A stretch of 64,000 nucleotides of DNA from Corynebacterium sp. GTDB lineage: Bacteria > Actinomycetota > Actinomycetes > Mycobacteriales > Mycobacteriaceae. The notes under the pieces were generated by a model that was not told the origin of the DNA, did no database searches, and saw only the letters and a program-made list of their open reading frames with translations. The translations under genes and the position numbers were made by a program. Each line of letters opens with the position of its first letter. The first letter of the stretch is position 1. Below, piece by piece: positions 16,291-25,709 of this stretch. The stretch spans positions 1-64,000 of the forward strand of contig NZ_JALAGU010000022.1 of assembly GCF_022712275.1 (NCBI RefSeq), written 5' to 3'.

Positions 16291-16307
16291 CTGCCCGGAG
16301 GAACCCG

Positions 16308-17084
16308 CTACCGGCGTCCCAGCTTCTTGTTCAGGGACGCCACCAGCCCCTTGGCCTGGCTCCAGCGGTGGGCAAGGCCCCACTTCGTGACGACCAGCAG
16401 GCTGTCCTTGACGAAACTGCCGTCCAGCTTGGACTCCCCGATGACCCGCTCGGTGAAGGTGATCGGCACCTCACGGATGACCGCTCCCGCCTGCACCGCG
16501 CGCCACGCCAGATCGACCTGGAAGATGTACCCGGCGTTCGACAGCTCGTCGAGGTTGAACTCCTCGATGAGGCTGCGACGGTAGGCACGGTAGCCGGCGG
16601 TCATGTCCGACAGACCGGCGCCGAGTGCCAGGGAGATGTAGAGGTTGCCACCCTTGGACAGCACCCACCGGAACCACGGCCAGTTCACGGTTCGGCCACC
16701 CTTGATGTAGCGCGAACCGATGACGAGGTCTGCGCCGGCGTCCACCTGCTCCAGCAGCAGGTGCAGCTGCTCGGGCGCATGGGAGCCGTCGGCGTCCATC
16801 TCGCAGATGACGTCGTAACCGGCGTCCAGACCCCACCGGAAACCGGCGATGTATGCGCCGCACAGTCCGCCCTTGCCGGCGCGGTGCAGGACGTTGATGT
16901 GACTGTCGGCGGCAGCCATCTCGTCGGCGAGCTCTCCGGTCCCGTCGGGGCTGTTGTCGTCGACGACGAGGATGTCCACCCGGTCCGGCTCGGCGTCCCG
17001 CACCCGACCGATGATCAGGGGCAGGTTCTCCTTCTCGTTGAAGGTCGGGATGATGACGAGGGTTCTGTCGCTGGGCTTGGACAC
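16308..17084 (-). CDS. ppm1: Polyprenol-phosphate mannose synthase
   Basis: A 258-residue GT2 glycosyltransferase lacking membrane domains. It has LVIIPTFNEKENL at the N-terminus, the ILVVDDNSPDGTG and MDADGSHAPEQL acidic metal/nucleotide motifs, and a C-terminal domain with GYIFQVDLAWRAVQAGAVIREVPITF, all typical of DPMS/Ppm1. It makes polyprenyl-phosphomannose, the lipid donor for lipomannan, lipoarabinomannan and protein mannosylation. It sits three bases downstream of lnt. In mycobacteria the two activities can be one fused protein, while in corynebacteria they are separate, as here. Confidence 0.95.
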   Translation of the reverse strand: MSKPSDRTLVIIPTFNEKENLPLIIGRVRDAEPDRVDILVVDDNSPDGTGELADEMAAADSHINVLHRAGKGGLCGAYIAGFRWGLDAGYDVICEMDADGSHAPEQLHLLLEQVDAGADLVIGSRYIKGGRTVNWPWFRWVLSKGGNLYISLALGAGLSDMTAGYRAYRRSLIEEFNLDELSNAGYIFQVDLAWRAVQAGAVIREVPITFTERVIGESKLDGSFVKDSLLVVTKWGLAHRWSQAKGLVASLNKKLGRR

Positions 17085-17087
17085 TGG

Positions 17088-18677
17088 CTACCTCTTCGTA
17101 CGCGTGCGGGCGGGTTGGTTTGAGCGGGTGGTGCGGGTCGTGATGTAGGCGGCTGCGACGGCGACGGCGCCCAGGGCGGCGAGGATCCACTCGACGACAG
17201 GACCGACACGTGCAGACAACGTCTCAGTATCCCGCACCGGAACATCGGCCTGCAACAGACCCTCCCGGAAGATCGTCGTGCGCTGATCGACGGTACCGTC
17301 GGGGTTGACGATCGCGGACACGCCCGAGGTCGCGGCGACGACGACGGCACGGTCGTACTCGATCGCCCGCATCCGGTTGATCGCCAGCTGCTGGAAGGTC
17401 ATGTCGGTGGTGCCGAAGGTGGCGTTGTTCGTCGGGCTGGTGAAGATCGTCGCACCGTTGCGCACCGAGTCACGGTAGGCCTCGTCGAAGGAGACCTCGT
17501 AGCAGGTTGCGACGCCGAGGGTCTCCCCCGCGGCGTCCACCGTGTTGTTGCCGTCACCGGGTTTGAAGTCGCCGGCCATGTCGACGTAGGAGCTGACGTG
17601 GCGCAGCAGGTCCTTCAACGGCATGTACTCGCCGAAGGGCTGCAGGTACTTCTTGACGTGCTGCTGGCCGGGGCCGTCCTCCGGATCCCAGACGATGATC
17701 GCGTTGCGGGCGCCGACATCGTCTCGGGTCACCGCACCGACGAGGACCGGTGCGCCGAGCTGTGCGGCGACATCCTGGATCTTGTCGTAGGCCTCCTGGC
17801 TGCGGTACGGGTCGACGTCGGAGGCGTTCTCCGGCCAGACGACCAGGTCCGGTTGGGCACGTTCACCGGCGGCGACCTCGTCGGCGAGCTCCCGGGAGAC
17901 CCGGACGTGGTTGTTGAGCACCGCCTCCCGTTGGGCGTTGAAGTCCAGACCCAGCCGGGGCACGTTGCCCTGGACAGCGGCGATATTGAGAGTCGGAGTG
18001 TCATCGCCGTCAGACCACACCGGGGAGACCACCGGGATGAGCAGGCCACCGATGACGGTCAGCGCGACCGGAACGGCCCCGCTGATCCACCGTCGGTGCA
18101 CGAGCAGGCTCAGCGCATAGCCGGTGAGGACGACAGCGAAGGCGACGAGGGTGGGTCCGGCGATGCTGATCCACTGGGCCAGCGGGCCGCCGAGCTGCCC
18201 CCAGGCCAGCCGGACCCAGCCGAAGCCGCCGAAGGGCCAGTTGACGCGCACCCACTCCACGGCGACGTACCAGGCGGGGACGGCAACCAGCAGCATGGGG
18301 TGGCGTGGACACTTGCGCAGCAGGAAGGCCAGCCCCGCGCCGAAGGCAAGGCAGTACAGCGACTCGACGAGCGAGAGCCCCAGCCAGGCGATGGCGCCGA
18401 CGTACTTGCCGACCCACGGCAGCAGGAACAGGTAGCAGGCCAGCCCCTGGATCCAGGTCAGCCACATGATCCACCGGACCGGCCGGTCCGTACCGGTCGG
18501 GATGTGGTCGACAGCCACGAAGAGGACGCCGAGCCCCAGCGGCGCGGCCCACCACAGCCCGGTCGGCTGGTAGGAGGCGAACTGGGCGATGCCGGCAGCG
18601 ACTGCGGCCAGTGTCAGCAGGACAAAGCGGAGGACGGTGCGTCGGTCAGGTCTGGTCCACCGGGCGTTCCGGCTCAC
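17088..18677 (-). CDS. lnt: Apolipoprotein N-acyltransferase
   Basis: A 529-residue protein with several N-terminal membrane helices (about residues 15-215) and a periplasmic-side nitrilase-like domain (about 230-490), then a last membrane helix. The catalytic residues are visible: E283 in VVWPENASDV, K342/K343 before PFGEY, and C392 in ATCYEVS. It N-acylates the lipidated cysteine of lipoproteins and, in actinobacteria, works beside Ppm1. Its start overlaps the fxsA stop by four bases, and ppm1 follows after three bases, so fxsA-lnt-ppm1 is one operon. Confidence 0.94.
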   Translation of the reverse strand: MSRNARWTRPDRRTVLRFVLLTLAAVAAGIAQFASYQPTGLWWAAPLGLGVLFVAVDHIPTGTDRPVRWIMWLTWIQGLACYLFLLPWVGKYVGAIAWLGLSLVESLYCLAFGAGLAFLLRKCPRHPMLLVAVPAWYVAVEWVRVNWPFGGFGWVRLAWGQLGGPLAQWISIAGPTLVAFAVVLTGYALSLLVHRRWISGAVPVALTVIGGLLIPVVSPVWSDGDDTPTLNIAAVQGNVPRLGLDFNAQREAVLNNHVRVSRELADEVAAGERAQPDLVVWPENASDVDPYRSQEAYDKIQDVAAQLGAPVLVGAVTRDDVGARNAIIVWDPEDGPGQQHVKKYLQPFGEYMPLKDLLRHVSSYVDMAGDFKPGDGNNTVDAAGETLGVATCYEVSFDEAYRDSVRNGATIFTSPTNNATFGTTDMTFQQLAINRMRAIEYDRAVVVAATSGVSAIVNPDGTVDQRTTIFREGLLQADVPVRDTETLSARVGPVVEWILAALGAVAVAAAYITTRTTRSNQPARTRTKR

Positions 18678-19216
18678 CGGTCGCTTCCCCGGGTTCCACC
18701 GGTGCGGTCACTGCCGGTCCCCGGGTCATCGTCGAACTCCGTGGACCGGTGGTCGATGATGTCTCCCCAGCCTCCGGTGGAGCCGGCGTCCTCCCCCGTC
18801 GCCTGGCCGGTACCACCCGGACGGAAGGACGCACCACCGACCGTGAAGCGCTCGCCCAGTGACATGACGCGCAGCCCCAGGGAGTTGCCCAGGCGGGACG
18901 CCAGCAGCGAGCGTACCGGCGGCAGCAGCAGGAACAGGCCGAAGACGAACGTGAGGATGCCGGGGGTGACCAGCAGGATTCCGGTGATCACCGAGACCGC
19001 GATGTCTGCGGTGAAGGTGTCGGTCGACTTCGAGGTCGACCGCTGGGACGGGATACGCGCCCGCATCCGACGGAAAGACCCACGTGCCAGGAGGAATCCG
19101 ATGAACGGGGAGAAGATGAGGAGCGGGAACGCCCACCCGAAGCCGATCCACTGTCCGAGCAGGATGAAGAACACGACCTCGGCGACAAGGTAGATCAGGG
19201 GAAAGGCGCGCAGCAT
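18674..19216 (-). CDS. fxsA: FxsA family membrane protein
   Basis: I chose ATG 19216 (180 residues). The upstream extension of the frame runs antisense through the secreted-protein gene and is not natural. The first ~120 residues match FxsA: two helices at the start (LIYLVAEVVFFILLG, WAFPLLIFSPFIGFLLARG), then a VSVITGILLVTPGILTFVFGLFLLLPPVR block with two more. The polar C-terminus (120-180) is G/T/D-rich. FxsA suppresses F-plasmid exclusion of phage T7 in E. coli; its role here is unknown. It is first in the fxsA-lnt-ppm1 operon. Confidence 0.85.
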   Translation of the reverse strand: MLRAFPLIYLVAEVVFFILLGQWIGFGWAFPLLIFSPFIGFLLARGSFRRMRARIPSQRSTSKSTDTFTADIAVSVITGILLVTPGILTFVFGLFLLLPPVRSLLASRLGNSLGLRVMSLGERFTVGGASFRPGGTGQATGEDAGSTGGWGDIIDHRSTEFDDDPGTGSDRTGGTRGSDR

Positions 19217-19307
19217 GCCTACCACTGTACCGGGGGGTACTAACGCCGGCGTGACCGGATACGATAGGAGAATTGATTCACAGACAATTATGACGAAAGG
19301 TCCACCA

Positions 19308-19643
19308 ATGACCGGACTGCGCCGCCGCAGCCTCGCCCTGACTCTTGCCGCAGCCACCGCCTTCGGTGGCGCTGTGGCAGCCCCCGCCGTCGCCGAGACG
19401 ACCTCCTCCACCGCCGACAGCTCTCTTCCGAGCTCCAGCACCGGCGACCTGCCGACCTCCTCCGCTGACGTCGAGGGTTCCGTCCAGGGCTCCCTCGACG
19501 ACAACTGCGGCGGTATCAGCTCCGACAGCATTGTCTTCGGCGAGATCATCAAGTGCGGCGTCGCCGTGGTCGGTGGAGCCACCGTGCTCTTCTCGGTGCT
19601 CGCCCTGCTGCGTTCCGTGTTCTACGAGATCACCAGGTTCTGA
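19308..19643 (+). CDS. Small secreted or membrane-attached protein, hypothetical
   Basis: I chose ATG 19308 because GAAAGG lies seven bases upstream; ATG 19290 is the alternative. The product has 111 residues. Residues 1-29 are a signal peptide (RRRS, hydrophobic core, cleavage near APAVAE). The middle is an S/T/D-rich linker. Residues of about 65-105 hold two cysteines (DDNCGG, IIKCGV) that could form a disulfide, plus a hydrophobic GGATVLFSVLALL helix. I recognise no family. Small proteins of this form are common in the corynebacterial envelope. Confidence 0.6.
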   Translation: MTGLRRRSLALTLAAATAFGGAVAAPAVAETTSSTADSSLPSSSTGDLPTSSADVEGSVQGSLDDNCGGISSDSIVFGEIIKCGVAVVGGATVLFSVLALLRSVFYEITRF

Positions 19644-19668
19644 TCCGGGTCTGATCCGGGGCCCCGCA

Positions 19669-20400
19669 CTACCGCGGCGCACGCCGCCAGAGGAACCGCG
19701 GCACCAGGCGCATCACCATCGCCAGCACGCTCAGAGACCGGGGCACCCACACATCGGGTGTCCCGGTTTTCAGTGCCTTGACCACCGCCTCGGCCACCAC
19801 ATCAGGGGTGACCGACAGCGGTGCCGGATCCATGCCCTCGGTCATCTTCCCGATGACGAAGCCCGGGCGGATGACCGTCAGCCGTACACCCGTGCCGCGC
19901 AGTGCGTCCTGCATGCCCTGGCAGAACCCGTCGAGGCCCGCCTTCGCCGAACCGTAGACGTAGTTGGGACGCCGCACCCGGGCCCCGGCGATCGACGAGA
20001 ACGCCACCAGGTCGCCACGTCCCCGCGCCTTCATCCGCTCGGAAAGCTCCGTGAGCAGTACCGCCTGCGCGGTGAAGTCGGTGTGCAGGATGCGCGCCAC
20101 TTCCCCACCGTCGCGCTCGGCGAGTTCCTGGTCACCGAGGACACCGAATGCGGCGATCGCGGTGTCGAGGGCTCCGCGGGACTCGATGTCGTCGATGACG
20201 GACGCCTGGGCGTCGACATCTCCGGCATCGAAGAAGACGGTTTCCACATCGTTCGCACCCGCGCCACGGCAGGCGTCCTCCAGGTCGGTCAGAGCCTCAG
20301 GACGCCGTGCGGCCAGCACGATGTCGTTGCCGGAGGCCAGGCGGGTGATGATCTCCCCACCGATCTCACTGGTCGCGCCGAACAGGACGATGCGGCTCAT
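19669..20400 (-). CDS. Short-chain dehydrogenase, DprE2-like
   Basis: A 243-residue Rossmann-fold SDR. It has the NAD(P) motif FGATSEIGGEI near residues 7-17, and the catalytic Ser/Tyr/Lys in FSSIAGARVRRPNYVYGSAKAGLDGF. It closely resembles DprE2, the decaprenylphosphoryl-2-keto-erythropentose reductase that makes the arabinose donor for arabinogalactan. No dprE1 is adjacent, so it may be a DprE2 paralogue with a related polyprenyl-sugar substrate. The start overlaps the stop of the peptidase gene by four bases. Confidence 0.8.
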   Translation of the reverse strand: MSRIVLFGATSEIGGEIITRLASGNDIVLAARRPEALTDLEDACRGAGANDVETVFFDAGDVDAQASVIDDIESRGALDTAIAAFGVLGDQELAERDGGEVARILHTDFTAQAVLLTELSERMKARGRGDLVAFSSIAGARVRRPNYVYGSAKAGLDGFCQGMQDALRGTGVRLTVIRPGFVIGKMTEGMDPAPLSVTPDVVAEAVVKALKTGTPDVWVPRSLSVLAMVMRLVPRFLWRRAPR

Positions 20401-21551
20401 GCGTTGACTCCTCTGTCTTCTGCAGTGGCCCCGGTCGGGACCAGGTCATGGGTGGTCAGGTTGACTGGCTCGCAGCCGTCGGTCGTCATCACCACGATGT
20501 CCTCGATACGGGCTCCCCAGTCGTCCGGGATGTAGATTCCCGGCTCGATGGAGAACGCCATCCCCTCTACCAGCGGCAGGTCGTTGCCGGCGATGATGAA
20601 CGGTTCCTCGTGACCCGACAAACCGATGCCGTGGCCGGTGCGGTGGGTGTAGAACCCGCTGTAGCTGGCGGCGTCGATGACGTCCCGGACGACCTTGTCC
20701 AGCTCATGGGCGGTGACACCAGGCTTCGCGGCGTTCAGCCCTGCCTGCTGTGCATCGTGGAGGACGCGGTATGCCTCGGTCTGGTCCGGACGGGCGGACT
20801 CCACCGGGCCGACGATGTAGGTGCGGGTGCAGTCGGAGTGGTAGCCCGTGTCCAGCGTTCCGCCGATGTCGATGACCACGATCTCCCCGTCCCCGATGAC
20901 GCGGTCGGAGAAGTCGTGGTGCGGGTCGGCACCGTGCGGGCCTGAGCCGACGATGATGAAGTCCACGGTGACATGTTCGGCCAGAATGAGCTTCTCCAGG
21001 TCTTCGGCGACCTCCCGTTCGGTCCGTCCGGCGCGCAGCAGGCCGGGGACCTGTCGGTGCACCTCGTCGATGGCGGTGCCGGCGCGTCGCAGCTCGGCGA
21101 TCTCGGCCTCATCCTTGACCATGAAGACGTCGCGCAGCACCGCGGTGGCGTTGACCGTGGTCAGACCCCGGGCCTGGAGGTTCAGCAGGTGATTGGCGGG
21201 CATCTCGCCGGACACCGCGACGGTCGCGGTTGCGGCAGAGTCGGCGAGGTCACCGACGGCGAGGGCGAGGGCGTCGTCCCCGTCATTCCACGGCACGACC
21301 TCGACGCCGACGGCCCCGGCGACACCGGTGCGCAGCGCGGCGGCGTCCACCGCAGGGACGACGATGCGGCGGGTCGTCGGTGTGATGACGAGGGCGGAGA
21401 AACGCTCGTGGGTGTCGATGTCGCTGGCCAGCAGGAACCGCAGGTCTGCGCCGGGGGTGAGTACTGCGGCGTCGATGTGCTGCTCGGCAAGCAGTGCGGC
21501 GACGGCGTTGAGCCGGGCGGTGTAGGTCGTCAGAGGGAACGGGACAGTCAT
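20397..21551 (-). CDS. Xaa-Pro peptidase (M24 family)
   Basis: I chose ATG 21551 (384 residues, MTVPFPLTTY). The N-terminal creatinase-like domain (1-140) precedes a pita-bread M24 domain with the five metal ligands in family order: VVIDIGGTLDTGYHSDCTRTY (two Asp), HRTGHGIGLSGHE (His), AFSIEPGIYIPD (Glu) and GARIEDIV (Glu). It should remove N-terminal residues before proline, or cleave Xaa-Pro dipeptides, in the cytoplasm. It lies 22 bases downstream of helY. Confidence 0.9.
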   Translation of the reverse strand: MTVPFPLTTYTARLNAVAALLAEQHIDAAVLTPGADLRFLLASDIDTHERFSALVITPTTRRIVVPAVDAAALRTGVAGAVGVEVVPWNDGDDALALAVGDLADSAATATVAVSGEMPANHLLNLQARGLTTVNATAVLRDVFMVKDEAEIAELRRAGTAIDEVHRQVPGLLRAGRTEREVAEDLEKLILAEHVTVDFIIVGSGPHGADPHHDFSDRVIGDGEIVVIDIGGTLDTGYHSDCTRTYIVGPVESARPDQTEAYRVLHDAQQAGLNAAKPGVTAHELDKVVRDVIDAASYSGFYTHRTGHGIGLSGHEEPFIIAGNDLPLVEGMAFSIEPGIYIPDDWGARIEDIVVMTTDGCEPVNLTTHDLVPTGATAEDRGVNA

Positions 21552-21573
21552 GGTCCCCCACTCTACGACCCCG

Positions 21574-24300
21574 CTACGACGTCGCGCCGAGCTCCACCAC
21601 ACCACGCCGGATCGCCGGCACCGCCTTGCGCGCCGCTGCCTTCACGGAGGCCGCGTAACCGGTGTGCTTGATCTGCTCCAGCAGGTCGATGACCCGGGTA
21701 CACCAGCGCACGAAGTCACCCGGGGTGAGCTGTGCGCCGGCGGCCTCCGCCGCCCGCAGGCAGTAGTCCAGCGGGGCACCCGCGGTCCACTGGTGCAGGG
21801 CGGTGGCGAATCCGGTCTGCGGTTCACGGGTCAACGGCAGGCCGTGGCGTTCCTCGTCACTGACGAGCTCGCCATGGATGCGTCCCACAGCGGTCACCGC
21901 CGCAGCCAGCGCCTCGGTCGGGACTTCGGTGGTGTGGCGTCCGGTGGCCTCGCGACGGTTCTCGAAGACGACGGTCGAGACCGCCGCCGCGAGTTCCGCC
22001 GGATCCAGGTCGTCCCAGATCCCACGACGCAGGCACTGGGCGACCAGCAGATCCGACTCATGGTGGATCCGGGACAGCCGGTGCCCCTCAGCCGTGACCT
22101 GCAGGCCCTCGCGGTCGGCGGCGGTGACAGACCCGCTGTACTCCACGTAGTCGAGCTCGGCGAGCAGGTCGAGGATGTGGTCGAAGGTCGCCGAGAGGGT
22201 CTCGGAGTCCGGTGTGACGGCCTCCAGTTCACGGTCCAGGGTCCGGCGCGCGGCGACGACACGCTCGGCCGGGCGCACCAGATCCTCGCGGTTGCGCAGC
22301 GCATGCACCGGGTGAATGTGCACCTTGTCGCGCAGCACCGCGGCCTCCCGCGAGGAGCCGCCTCCGGCCTTCCTCTTCAGCTTCTTCGGCCGCTCGACGC
22401 GCTCACGGCGCAGGTTGGACGCCACCGCCCGGGCATTGCGCTTCGGCGAGCGTCCGGCGTTCTTGTGGAGCTTCATGTGCCCCAGCGGCACCGGCACATT
22501 GCCGAAGGACCCGGGTGCGACCGGGCCGCACCAGCCGTCCTCGACGACGATCCACGGCCGTGGGTGACGGTGGTCCGAATCAGAGCGCACCACCACCGCG
22601 ATGTCCGGGTTGTTACCGGTCGGCAGGGCGATGATGTCGCCCACGCTCAGCGAGGACAGCAGGTTGGAGATCTCCTTCTCCCGCTGGTTGCCTGAATCAC
22701 GCTTCGCCTTGCGCTCTGCCAGGTTCAGATCGCGGCGCAGTCCCGCGTACTCGATGACGTCGGTTGCGGTGAGTTTGGTGTGCCGGCTGCGCAGTTCAGC
22801 GGCCAGGTCCTTCTCCAGACCGGCGAGGTCCCGACGCCGCCGGGTGAGCTGCGTGGCCTGCTCCACCACGTGCGTGGCTGTCTGGTACTGGGCGAAGGAG
22901 CGGTCCAGGATCCGCTGGGCGTCCGTGTACCCCTTGGTGGCGATGAGGTTCACCGCCATGTTGTAACCGGGCCGGAAGATCGAGTCCAGCGGGTAGGTGC
23001 GGGTGCCGGCGAGATGCGCGACGGAGTGGGGTTCGACGCCCCTGCTCCACAGCACCACCGCATTGCCCTGCGTGTCGATGCCACGGCGTCCGGCACGGCC
23101 GGTGAGCTGCGTGTACTGACCCGGAGTCAGTTCGACGTGGGCCTCACCGTTGTACTTGACGAGCTTCTCCAGCACGACCGACCGGGCGGGCATGTTGATG
23201 CCCAGGGCCAGGGTCTCCGTGGCGAAGCAGACCTTGAGCAGCCCGCGGGTGAACAGGTCCTCCACGATGTGCCGGAAGGCCGGCAGCATGCCGGCGTGGT
23301 GGGCGGCGTAGCCGTTGGACAGCGCGCGGCGCCACTGGCGGAACCCGAGGACGCCGAGGTCGTCGGTGGGGATGTCCTGCACTCCCTCGTCGACGGTGCG
23401 CAGGATCTCGTCCCGGTCGGCGTCCGTGGTCAGTCGCACCCGGTCCACCAGGAGCTGACGGACCGCGCCGTCGCAGCCTGCCCGCGAGAAGATGAAGTAG
23501 ATCGCCGGGAGCATCCCGGCCGCACCCATCCTGTGCACGACATCGGTGCGCTTCGGTCCGGTGCGTCGTCCGGTCTCCTCGGCCCGCGCCGCGGCGGCGA
23601 CGACCGCGCGGTTGGCCTCCTCCGGGTGCTTCGGGTCGTTGAGCGGCAGGATCTGCTTGTCGACCATCATGAACTGGTCCAGCGGCACCGGCCGGTGGGT
23701 GGTGATGATGAGGTCGGTCTCACCACGCACGGTGGTGAGCCAGCCGCCGAACTCCTCGGCATTGCTCACCGTCGCCGACAGGCTGACCAGCACCACCGAC
23801 GGATCGAGGTTGAGGATGACCTCCTCCCACACCGGCCCACGGGAGGGATCGGCGAGGAAGTGGACCTCGTCCATGACGACGTGGGTGAGGTTGTCCAACC
23901 GGTGGGAGCCGGCGTAGACCATGTTGCGCAGCACCTCGGTCGTCATGACGACGATCGGCGCGTTCCCGTTGATGCTGACGTCGCCGGTGAGCAGACCGAC
24001 GTGATCCTCCCCGTGGCGGGCGACGAGGTCGTGGAACTTCTGGTTGCTCAGCGCCTTGACCGGGGTGGTGTAGAAGCATGCTCCTCCACGTTCCAGAGCC
24101 AGGTGGACGGCGAACTCGCCGACGACGGTCTTGCCGGAGCCGGTGGGGGCACACACGAGGACGCCGCGTCCGGCTTCCACCGCGCAGGCGGCCCGCACCT
24201 GGAAGTCGTCGAGCGGGAAGCCGTAGTCATCGGCGAAGTCGGTGACGGAGGCGGGAAGAGGGTCGGGCAGGGGCGCGCAACCGGACTCAGAGGATGTCAT
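21574..24300 (-). CDS. helY: DEAD/DEAH-box Ski2-like helicase HelY
   Basis: I chose ATG 24300 (908 residues, MTSSESG), which overlaps the tatC stop by 14 bases; an upstream in-frame start at 24354 is less natural. Motifs run Q-like FQVRAACAVE, Walker A CAPTGSGKT, VVMDEVHFLADP (DEVH box), VSLSATV (SAT), then helicase C-terminal GRAGRRGID. A long C-terminal region contains the actinobacterial HelY insertion and DSHCT domain. It is a Ski2/Mtr4 relative thought to unwind RNA. Mycobacteria carry helY beside tatC, as here. Confidence 0.93.
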   Translation of the reverse strand: MTSSESGCAPLPDPLPASVTDFADDYGFPLDDFQVRAACAVEAGRGVLVCAPTGSGKTVVGEFAVHLALERGGACFYTTPVKALSNQKFHDLVARHGEDHVGLLTGDVSINGNAPIVVMTTEVLRNMVYAGSHRLDNLTHVVMDEVHFLADPSRGPVWEEVILNLDPSVVLVSLSATVSNAEEFGGWLTTVRGETDLIITTHRPVPLDQFMMVDKQILPLNDPKHPEEANRAVVAAAARAEETGRRTGPKRTDVVHRMGAAGMLPAIYFIFSRAGCDGAVRQLLVDRVRLTTDADRDEILRTVDEGVQDIPTDDLGVLGFRQWRRALSNGYAAHHAGMLPAFRHIVEDLFTRGLLKVCFATETLALGINMPARSVVLEKLVKYNGEAHVELTPGQYTQLTGRAGRRGIDTQGNAVVLWSRGVEPHSVAHLAGTRTYPLDSIFRPGYNMAVNLIATKGYTDAQRILDRSFAQYQTATHVVEQATQLTRRRRDLAGLEKDLAAELRSRHTKLTATDVIEYAGLRRDLNLAERKAKRDSGNQREKEISNLLSSLSVGDIIALPTGNNPDIAVVVRSDSDHRHPRPWIVVEDGWCGPVAPGSFGNVPVPLGHMKLHKNAGRSPKRNARAVASNLRRERVERPKKLKRKAGGGSSREAAVLRDKVHIHPVHALRNREDLVRPAERVVAARRTLDRELEAVTPDSETLSATFDHILDLLAELDYVEYSGSVTAADREGLQVTAEGHRLSRIHHESDLLVAQCLRRGIWDDLDPAELAAAVSTVVFENRREATGRHTTEVPTEALAAAVTAVGRIHGELVSDEERHGLPLTREPQTGFATALHQWTAGAPLDYCLRAAEAAGAQLTPGDFVRWCTRVIDLLEQIKHTGYAASVKAAARKAVPAIRRGVVELGATS

Positions 24301-25369
24301 CGAGATCCCCGGAATCGTAGCTGCTGCCGTAGCCGGTGCCCTCGCCCGGCGCACGGCCGGAGTCGTCGCGGATACGCTCCCTGCTGCTGGCGTTCACCGG
24401 GCGGGACGGGGTGACCGGGGTCGGAGACTCCGGGCCACCGTCGGAACCCAGCGGAGAGGCGGGTCCGATGTGCGAGCCCTCCTCGTCATCGAGGTCGTCG
24501 GTGAAGAAGGCGTCCGGGGACAGCCCCGCCTTCTTCGCCCGGCGCTTGTCGTTGATCCGGGCGAACTGGGTGGCGATCTCCATCATCAGGCACAGGGAGA
24601 GCGCGAGGATGACCATCGAGACCGGGTCCTGGCCGGGGGTGATGAAAGCGGCGAAGACGAACAGGACCATGATGATGATCCGGCGCTTCTCCTTGAGCAC
24701 CTGGTACGGCAGGATCCCGACGATGTTCAGCATCGCGGTGATCAGCGGGACCTCGAAACTCACCCCGAAGATGAACAGCAGTGCCAGGGCGAAGCTGAAG
24801 TACTCCGTACCGTTGAGTGCGGCAATCTGGGCATTGTCACCGATGGTGAGCAGGAACTCCAGTCCGAAGGAGAGGACGAAGTAGGCCAGCACGGCGCCGA
24901 ACGCGAAGAGCAGAGTGGCGATGGAGGCGAAGCTGCGGGTCCAGCGCTTCTCGTTCTTCTTCAGTCCCGGGGTGATGAACCCCCAGATCTGGCCGAACCA
25001 GACCGGTGCGGAGAGCACCAGACCGACCATGAAACCGACCTTGAGGCGCAGCATGAACATCTCGAAGGGGCTGGTCGCCAGCAGTCGGCACTCACCGTCG
25101 CTTCCACCGAAGCGGGACTCCGGCGGCAGCTGGCAGTACGGCTCCTTGAGGATGTCGCCGAGACTCGGGGTCCCCAGGATCGACACGTCGTACCAGAGGT
25201 AGCCCAGGACGGTGCCGACCCCGATCGCCACCAGGGCGATGAGCAGGCGGCGACGCAGCTCCTTGAGGTGCTCGACGAGCGACATGTTCGCGCCCTCGGC
25301 GCGGACCCTGCGTCGTGAGGTACGCCGGGGCCGCGCGGCGCGCCCTCCGGCCTGTTCAGTGGTGGCCAT
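24287..25369 (-). CDS. tatC: Twin-arginine translocase subunit TatC
   Basis: A 360-residue protein with the TatC core: MSLVEHLKELRRRLLIAL near residue 29, six membrane helices (first near 38-60, last near 250-270) and conserved F/E/P residues (ATSPFEMFMLRLKVG, FGVSFEVPLI). TatC is the signal-peptide receptor of the Tat pathway. It carries a charged N-terminal extension of about 28 residues and a 90-residue disordered C-tail, both longer than in E. coli. It follows tatA by nine bases. Confidence 0.95.
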   Translation of the reverse strand: MATTEQAGGRAARPRRTSRRRVRAEGANMSLVEHLKELRRRLLIALVAIGVGTVLGYLWYDVSILGTPSLGDILKEPYCQLPPESRFGGSDGECRLLATSPFEMFMLRLKVGFMVGLVLSAPVWFGQIWGFITPGLKKNEKRWTRSFASIATLLFAFGAVLAYFVLSFGLEFLLTIGDNAQIAALNGTEYFSFALALLFIFGVSFEVPLITAMLNIVGILPYQVLKEKRRIIIMVLFVFAAFITPGQDPVSMVILALSLCLMMEIATQFARINDKRRAKKAGLSPDAFFTDDLDDEEGSHIGPASPLGSDGGPESPTPVTPSRPVNASSRERIRDDSGRAPGEGTGYGSSYDSGDLDDIL

Positions 25370-25378
25370 TGTCGGGGT

Positions 25379-25645
25379 CTAGGACTCCCGGGACTGTGCG
25401 TCCTTGGCGGCGTCATCGGCCGCGGAGGACGGGTCAGCGATACGGCGGGCGGCCTCGGCCTCCGGAGAGTTGGCCGGGGCCTCGACGGCCGGCTGGTCGT
25501 CGTTCTTCATCTCCTTCATCTCCGACTTGAAGATGCGCATGGAGCGGCCCAGGGAACGTGCCATGTTGGGCAGGCGGGTGGCGCCGAAGAGGAGGACGAG
25601 GACCACGAGGATGATGAGGAGCTCAGGCCATCCGAGGTTACCCAT
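25379..25645 (-). CDS. tatA: Twin-arginine translocase subunit TatA
   Basis: I chose ATG 25645 (88 residues, MGNLGWPELL); an ATG six codons earlier is possible. The one membrane helix (WPELLIILVVLVLLFGATRLP) is followed by the FG.xxLP hinge, an amphipathic helix (ARSLGRSMRIFKSEMKEM) and an acidic disordered tail, exactly the TatA plan. It forms the pore or membrane-weakening oligomer for folded-protein export. It leads into tatC. Confidence 0.94.
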   Translation of the reverse strand: MGNLGWPELLIILVVLVLLFGATRLPNMARSLGRSMRIFKSEMKEMKNDDQPAVEAPANSPEAEAARRIADPSSAADDAAKDAQSRES

Positions 25646-25709
25646 GGGGTCAGTGCCTTTCATTGGGGAGTCCGGGACCCGACGGGGCCCGGAGGTGACA
25701 GGGGTCAGG

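Noticed and set aside
17598..19193. 531-codon plus-strand frame over lnt and fxsA
   Set aside because: It is the antisense of two recognised genes and has no domain of its own.
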